DNA of 45,382 nucleotides from NCBI RefSeq assembly GCF_014384705.1, contig NZ_JACRSN010000022.1, positions 1 to 45,382 on the forward strand, given 5' to 3'. Below are positions 41,663 through 45,382 of the stretch, in pieces (position 1 is the first letter of the stretch; the number at the start of each line of letters is the position of its first letter). The translations under genes and the position numbers were made by a program. The DNA is from Yeguia hominis (GTDB lineage: Bacteria > Bacillota > Clostridia > Oscillospirales > Acutalibacteraceae). A model generated the notes under the pieces. That model had not been told where the DNA came from, did no database searches, and saw only the letters and a program-made list of their open reading frames with translations.

Positions 41663-42107
41663 GACAATTTTTTAAAAAGTTCATTCCATGTTTTGAGCCT
41701 TCTGAAGAAGGCGCCCGAAAGCTTTGTAACCGGATTTCGGGCGCCCGATTGGTGCTTTACGGCCGTATAATTGCGTCCAAATTCTGCTTTCGGATTCCTT
41801 TGGCGCTTCTTTTACGCGGAGAAGCTTTCTGCCTTTCCAGGAAGCGCAGAAAACGTTGTACCGCGTTCCTGTAAGAATGGATTTCGCGGGCGGTTGGATC
41901 AAATTCATTTTAAAAAAATCAGCATTTTCCGGTATCTTTTCACTTACAAAAACTACATCTCCTTTTTCAGATATCCAGAAAAGATCGATCTGCACAGACG
42001 CTTCCGACCTGCAAATGCACTCTCGGAAGTGTCTGTGCGGTTGATCCAGAAAATCAGCGTTTTACTTTCCAACTTTCACTACAAGGATTGTCTCCCTATA
42101 AATCAAA
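41663..42107. other. Intergenic region with several strong inverted repeats
   Basis: No convincing gene. It contains a perfect 11-bp repeat (GGCGCCCGAAA at 41710-41720 with its complement at 41735-41745) and a 16-bp repeat (GCACAGACGCTTCCGA at 41992-42007 with 42023-42038, one G-T pair). A shorter TTTCTGC/GCAGAAA pair lies near 41826-41853. None has a T-run, so they are not ordinary terminators. A minus-strand frame of 104 residues starting at a GTG (41995) lacks a ribosome binding site and a known family. Confidence 0.45.
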
Positions 42108-42152
42108 AAGCATCCCACGCAGATCCATTTCGGGTATCTGCGGGGGATGCTT
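42108..42152 (-). terminator. Rho-independent terminator of the PrsA-like gene
   Basis: On the minus strand AAGCATCCCCCGCAGAT pairs with ATCTGCGTGGGATGCTT (17 bp, one mismatch, 11-base loop), followed by TTTGATTT within a TTTTT run. It lies about 90 bases past the stop codon. Confidence 0.88.
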
Positions 42153-42242
42153 GTCTATTGGTATTTTATTTCCCCTGTGATTCCATCCGTATAAAGCACG
42201 GCTGGCACAAAAACCGTTTGCTGGGCAAGCCAAGAAGTTCTG

Positions 42243-43307
42243 TTATTTGAAGAACTTCGAAACCTTCTGTGCCTGCATCGCACCTGTATTGAATTCCACT
42301 TCCACAGACGCAATCTCATCTTCTACCATGGCCTGGAACTCTTCATTTTTCAGCCCGGAAAGCAACTCATTGCGGTCTGTTTCATCCGCAAGCCACTCTG
42401 CGGTTTTTTCCTTGATGTCGTGCCGGAACACCACATAATATGCGCCGGAACCGGAGAGATCCGCAAGCGCCGCTTTGCCCGCTTCAATGCCCAACACTGC
42501 TGCGCCGATCGTGGAATCCTCCGTAAGCTTTTCTACGGACTCTTTCAGCACTTCTGTGCTCTCAGTGTCATCCGTGTGGAGCGCCTGATAATATTCCGTC
42601 TTCTTATACGCTTCCACAACCTCATCCAGTGTCATGGAACCGTTATTATAGCGCTCGATGTAGCCTTCCAGCTCTTTTTTGACAGCTGCCTTTTGATCAT
42701 CATCCATGGCTGTCGCTTTTCCATCTTCGCCGTACGTAAAGAGATACTGCGCAAGATATGCATAAGAAGCATAGTTATCTTCAAAATAGGTTTGCAGATC
42801 GCTGTCCGGAACCTCTTTTTCGCCGCCTTTCCCGTAAATATTCTGGAAAAGCTTCGTAATCATCTGGCTCTGTTCTGCAGTTGCCGTGGTATAAGACGCC
42901 AGTGCAATTCCATAGCCTTCCATCTGGGAACTCGACTGGTTCCAATAATATGCAGCCTGTGTTGCAGCCGCGTTTTTCTCTTCCTCTGTCAGCGTAATGC
43001 CGCGGGCATTCATCATTTTCAAAATTGCGAAATAGTACTTGACATAATATTCCGCCTTGTTGCGGATCCAAGTCTCCGCGTCTTCGCCCTCCACAGTCTG
43101 CTTCAGGACAGGCTGGTCGCTGTCTTCCACCAATTTCGCCGCGTCGCTGCTGGCTACCGCCAGAAAATAAATATAACTTCCGATCGAAAGCGTCGTATCT
43201 CCGCTCTTTGCAGACCAGGTTTGATCGCCTGACGAACAGCCGATCGCGCCGAGAAGTAAAACTGCCGCCAATAAAACTGCCATTGCCGATTTCAAAACCG
43301 TTTTCAT
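42243..43307 (-). CDS. PrsA/SurA-like foldase lipoprotein (SurA N-terminal type)
   Basis: 354 residues. Signal peptide and lipobox (MKTVLKSAMAVLLAAVLLLGAIGC, Cys24). The rest is charged and mostly helical, like the chaperone arms of PrsA/SurA proteins ('ITLTEEEKNAAATQAAYYW', 'VPDSDLQTYFEDNY'). I do not see a clear parvulin prolyl isomerase core, so it may be a chaperone without isomerase activity. It is extracytoplasmic and membrane-anchored, assisting folding of exported proteins. GGATGAAAAC occurs twice around the start; the upstream ATG (43323) opens a different frame, so I use 43307. A single gene between its own promoter and terminator. Confidence 0.78.
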   Translation of the reverse strand: MKTVLKSAMAVLLAAVLLLGAIGCSSGDQTWSAKSGDTTLSIGSYIYFLAVASSDAAKLVEDSDQPVLKQTVEGEDAETWIRNKAEYYVKYYFAILKMMNARGITLTEEEKNAAATQAAYYWNQSSSQMEGYGIALASYTTATAEQSQMITKLFQNIYGKGGEKEVPDSDLQTYFEDNYASYAYLAQYLFTYGEDGKATAMDDDQKAAVKKELEGYIERYNNGSMTLDEVVEAYKKTEYYQALHTDDTESTEVLKESVEKLTEDSTIGAAVLGIEAGKAALADLSGSGAYYVVFRHDIKEKTAEWLADETDRNELLSGLKNEEFQAMVEDEIASVEVEFNTGAMQAQKVSKFFK

Positions 43308-43415
43308 CCTCTGTTTTCATCCTTTCGGAAATAGATGCCGCCGGTAGCCCGGCTGACATTGCATTCTTTGCGTTCGTCAGGACCGACGTTTTTTGCCAGT
43401 CCGATACACGTTTTT

Positions 43416-43444
43416 ATTATACCCTTTTCAAAACCACGTGACAA
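43416..43444 (-). promoter_or_regulatory. Sigma-A promoter of the PrsA-like gene
   Basis: On the minus strand TTGTCA (43439-43444), 17 bases, perfect TATAAT (43416-43421). It lies between the MATE gene stop and the lipoprotein gene. Confidence 0.8.
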
Positions 43445-43462
43445 GCCTTCTGCAAGCAGAAT

Positions 43463-44878
43463 TTAGCTTTGGCTTTCTATGAATTCTGCTGTAAGCTCCA
43501 CGGTTTCCTCCGCCTGCTCTTCAATATCCAACCCACGAATATTCTTTTTGTACAGGTGCCGCATCAGAAGAAGGCTCGCAATCAGCGATACAATTTCTGC
43601 AAGCGGGAAGGAATACCAAAGCAGCATCAGTCCGCCGATTTTCGAGAGCAGATACGCCAGCGGAACCAGTGCAACCAGCTGCCGCAGGACCGAAACGATC
43701 AGGCTGTAAAGCCCATTGCCCACCGCCTGGAACAACGTCGAAAACATAATTCCAAGCGCAGCCGGTATAAAACAGAGGCAAATTATGCGCAGCGCCGGAA
43801 CCCCGATTTTCACCATTTCAGCAGAAGCATTGAAGAGTAACAGCATCTGATCCGGAATCACTAAGAAGATTGCCGTTCCCACCGCCATGATGGCGCCGCA
43901 CACAAGAATCCCGTACCAGAGGGTCGCCATCAGACGCTTGCGCTTTCTGGCGCCGTAATTATATCCCATAATCGGCATACATCCGTTCGTCACGCCAAAC
44001 ACCGGCATAAAGATCAGCGACTGCAGCTTAAAGTAGACGCCAAAAACCGCAACTGCTGTTTCAGTGAACGAAATCAGAATGGAATTCATCAGTGTTGTCA
44101 TGATCGAAGAAATTGACATCATAATGGTCGAAGGCACTCCAACCGCGCAAATATCCCGGACCATTTCCCCATGCATGCGAAATCCCCGGAAATGCAGTTT
44201 GACTGCATGTTTCTGCGTAAACATGACGACCGCTGCAACTACCGCTGATAAAATTTGTCCGGCCACAGTTGCGACCGCTGCGCCGGTAACTCCCATTTTC
44301 GGCATCCCGCAGTAACCGAAGATGAAAATCGGATCCAAAATAATATTGGTGATCGCACCAATCAGCTGAAAAATCATCGGCCAAATCATATTTCCGGTTG
44401 CCTGCAGCGTTTTTTCAAAAATAATTTCGATAAATATGCCAAACGAAAAAATGCAAACAATGGACAGATAGCTTTCTCCCATTTCCAGAATGTCCGGAAT
44501 GTCCGTAAACGCTCTGAAAAACGCACCGGAAAAGAGCCAGCCGAGAAGGGCAAAAACAATCGCCACAAGCACGGATAAAATCAGGCCATGCACCGCAACA
44601 TCGCCGGCCTCCCGGTCTTTTCCTTCCCCGAGTTTTCGGGCGAGCAGGGAATTGACTCCGACGCCTATCCCGCACGCAAATGCAATAATCAGGTTTTGAA
44701 TCGGAAAAGCAAGCGAAACGGCCGTTAATGCATTTTCGCTGATTTTCGCAACAAAATAGCTGTCTACGATATTGTACATCGCCTGCACCGTCATCGAAAG
44801 GATGGCGGGAAGCGACATTGTAATTAAAAGCGGAAATATGGGCTTCGTTCCCATTTTATTTGTCTGTGTCTGTTGCAA
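43463..44878 (-). CDS. MATE-family multidrug/organic cation efflux transporter
   Basis: 471 residues with twelve predicted membrane helices in two similar halves. The first half starts 'LPAILSMTVQAMYNIVDSYFV' and the second 'GVPSTIMMSISSIMTTLMNS'. 'GIGVGVNSLLARKLGEG' and 'MPIMGYNYGARKRKR' are typical of the DinF/NorM-like Firmicute MATE group, which exports drugs or metabolites in exchange for Na+ or H+. Translation seems to start at the TTG at 44878, eight bases after GGAGAG; no ATG fits better than the internal one at residue 9. The substrate is unknown. A single gene from its own promoter. Confidence 0.93.
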   Translation of the reverse strand: MQQTQTNKMGTKPIFPLLITMSLPAILSMTVQAMYNIVDSYFVAKISENALTAVSLAFPIQNLIIAFACGIGVGVNSLLARKLGEGKDREAGDVAVHGLILSVLVAIVFALLGWLFSGAFFRAFTDIPDILEMGESYLSIVCIFSFGIFIEIIFEKTLQATGNMIWPMIFQLIGAITNIILDPIFIFGYCGMPKMGVTGAAVATVAGQILSAVVAAVVMFTQKHAVKLHFRGFRMHGEMVRDICAVGVPSTIMMSISSIMTTLMNSILISFTETAVAVFGVYFKLQSLIFMPVFGVTNGCMPIMGYNYGARKRKRLMATLWYGILVCGAIMAVGTAIFLVIPDQMLLLFNASAEMVKIGVPALRIICLCFIPAALGIMFSTLFQAVGNGLYSLIVSVLRQLVALVPLAYLLSKIGGLMLLWYSFPLAEIVSLIASLLLMRHLYKKNIRGLDIEEQAEETVELTAEFIESQS

Positions 44879-44916
44879 GCGTAAGTCTCTCCTTATAAAA
44901 AATATGCGTATATTTT

Positions 44917-44945
44917 AGTATAACGCTTTTTCAGAAGAAAGGCAA
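44917..44945 (-). promoter_or_regulatory. Sigma-A promoter of the MATE gene
   Basis: On the minus strand TTGCCT (44940-44945), 17 bases, TATACT (44917-44922), with the predicted start about 30 bases before the TTG start codon. Confidence 0.65.
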
Positions 44946-45022
44946 ATTCTTTTCCGGATTTCCCGGCTTTTTTACTGCCGGTGAAATTTTCATTTTTCAT
45001 TCTATGTTTTTTCAAAAACCGC

Positions 45023-45051
45023 TTGACTTTTCAATCCATATCGCTTATAAT
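45023..45051 (+). promoter_or_regulatory. Sigma-A promoter of the tRNA gene
   Basis: TTGACT (45023-45028), 17 bases, perfect TATAAT (45046-45051), 34 bases before the mature tRNA 5' end. Confidence 0.85.
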
Positions 45052-45084
45052 AAATAAGCTTTCATTCCTAATTGGTTTGAATGT

Positions 45085-45161
45085 GCGCTTGTAGCTCAGC
45101 TGGATAGAGTGACTGGCTACGAACCAGTAGGTCGGGGGTTCGAGTCCCTTCAAGCGCGCCA
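45085..45161 (+). tRNA. tRNA-Arg (anticodon ACG)
   Basis: 77 bases form a full cloverleaf. The acceptor stem is GCGCTTG with CAAGCGC, the D-arm is GCTCAGCTGGATAGAGT, the anticodon stem-loop is CTGGCTACGAACCAG with anticodon ACG, and the T-arm contains GGGTTCGAGTCCC. The discriminator is G and CCA is encoded. The wobble A would be deaminated to inosine by TadA, reading CGU, CGC and CGA. It has its own promoter and terminator. Confidence 0.97.
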
Positions 45162-45164
45162 CGT

Positions 45165-45197
45165 CGCGACAAATCTTCGGATTTGCCGCGATTTTTT
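45165..45197 (+). terminator. Rho-independent terminator of the tRNA gene
   Basis: CGCGACAAATC pairs with GATTTGCCGCG (11 bp, one mismatch) around a TTCG loop, followed by ATTTTTT. Confidence 0.88.
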
Positions 45198-45270
45198 CAT
45201 CCACATAAATTTGACCGTATAGAAGTTACCGAACCATGACAAAAATCCCGGCTTTGCGAGATGTGAACAG

Positions 45271-45321
45271 CACCCCATTTGTTAGACAGTATGATATACT
45301 ATCTAACAAGTGGGGTGTTTT
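45271..45321 (+). promoter_or_regulatory. Hairpin just before the IS transposase start codon
   Basis: CACCCCATTTGTTAGA at 45271 and its complement ending GTGGGGTG at 45317 form 21-base arms with two mismatches and a 5-base loop, followed by TTTT (45318-45321). It can terminate transcription entering from the left and covers the only ribosome-site-like bases (GGGGTG) before the ATG at 45325. It mirrors the hairpin at 60-99. Confidence 0.6.
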
Positions 45322-45324
45322 GCT

Positions 45325-45382
45325 ATGCCAAAAGGAGTACCAAACAAACGATATACGCCGGAGTTCAAGAGAATGGTTGTAG
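45325..45382 (+). CDS. IS3-family OrfA transposase subunit, 5' end (partial)
   Basis: The frame MPKGVPNKRYTPEFKRMVV matches the typical start of IS3 OrfA (helix-turn-helix protein: basic residues, then 'YTPEFKxxVV'). OrfA binds the element ends, and the catalytic part (OrfB) would follow outside the window by programmed frameshifting. Only 19 residues are visible. Confidence 0.75.
   Translation, partial: MPKGVPNKRYTPEFKRMVV

Larger units (their letters stand above)
45264..45382 (+). mobile_element. Left end of an IS3-family element (partial)
   Basis: The end TGAACAGCACCCCATTTG fits IS3/IS150-group terminal repeats (TG start, GCACCCC). It is followed by a 21-bp-arm hairpin and the first codons of an OrfA-like frame. 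The element runs off the right edge. Insertion lies about 70 bases past the tRNA terminator, so the tRNA is intact. Confidence 0.7.

Noticed and set aside
41840..41852. AAAACGTT near 41845 as a further LacI operator
   Set aside because: Not palindromic beyond the core and not positioned at a promoter.
41681..41995. A 104-residue minus-strand frame in the gap after the transaldolase-like gene
   Set aside because: It starts at a GTG inside an inverted repeat, has no ribosome binding site, and its codons cover another inverted repeat. An RNA structure is more likely than a gene.
1..45382. CRISPR array, riboswitch, prophage or replication origin
   Set aside because: No regularly spaced repeats, no recognised riboswitch core before the metabolic genes, no phage structural genes and no DnaA-box cluster were seen.

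Overview
The window looks like the chromosome of a low-to-mid GC Firmicute (Bacillota), most likely a spore-forming gut-type Clostridia of the Oscillospiraceae/Ruminococcaceae kind. The grounds are strong AGGAGG ribosome binding sites on almost every gene, a SpoIID-type protein, solute-binding lipoproteins with Ser/Glu-rich linkers, sugar ABC importers without their own ATPase, LacI and GntR local regulators, and a compact pgk-tpiA-gpmI glycolytic cluster. The species cannot be named from this sequence.

Layout. 1-2.98 kb is insertion-sequence debris: the end of an IS3-like element, a fragment of a family-32 glycoside hydrolase, and an IS256-family element with a doubly damaged transposase. 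2.98-8.8 kb (minus strand) is a sugar cluster: binding lipoprotein, two permeases and a GH31 alpha-xylosidase-type enzyme, behind a sigma-A promoter and a palindrome. 8.8-9.4 kb holds a decayed IS3 transposase remnant. 9.5-22 kb is housekeeping: membrane protein and citrate synthase (minus), SpoIID-like protein, MORN-repeat protein, acyltransferase-3 membrane protein, a small YtxH-like protein (minus), TrmL, then pgk, tpiA and gpmI from a clear promoter, and a C39-like secreted protein.

22-36.9 kb is the most distinctive part: a catabolic locus for an unidentified glycoside. On the minus strand, in order of transcription, it has a Gfo/Idh/MocA oxidoreductase, two permeases, a binding lipoprotein, a LacI regulator, a GHL6-like hydrolase, a 995-residue clan GH-A-like hydrolase and a second GHL6-like hydrolase. 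Divergent from it is a cupin-type sugar isomerase-like gene with a consensus promoter. AAAACGTTTT-type palindromes lie upstream of the oxidoreductase, of the isomerase and of the regulator itself, so I infer one LacI regulon. 37-41.7 kb continues the carbohydrate theme: an unrecognised 176-residue protein, a hexokinase-like gene broken by a one-base frameshift, a GntR/UTRA regulator, and an atypical transaldolase-like gene behind a perfect 26-bp palindrome.

41.7-45.4 kb holds an intergenic stretch rich in inverted repeats, a PrsA/SurA-like lipoprotein, a MATE transporter, tRNA-Arg(ACG) and the start of another IS3-like element at the right edge.

A plausible joint reading (inference) is as follows. 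Extracellular oligosaccharide or glycoside is captured by the lipoprotein, imported, and cleaved by the three intracellular hydrolases. The released unusual sugar is oxidised or epimerised by the Gfo/Idh enzyme and isomerised by the cupin enzyme, and a kinase and transaldolase-like aldolase feed lower glycolysis. No RNA gene other than the tRNA, no CRISPR array and no replication origin was seen.
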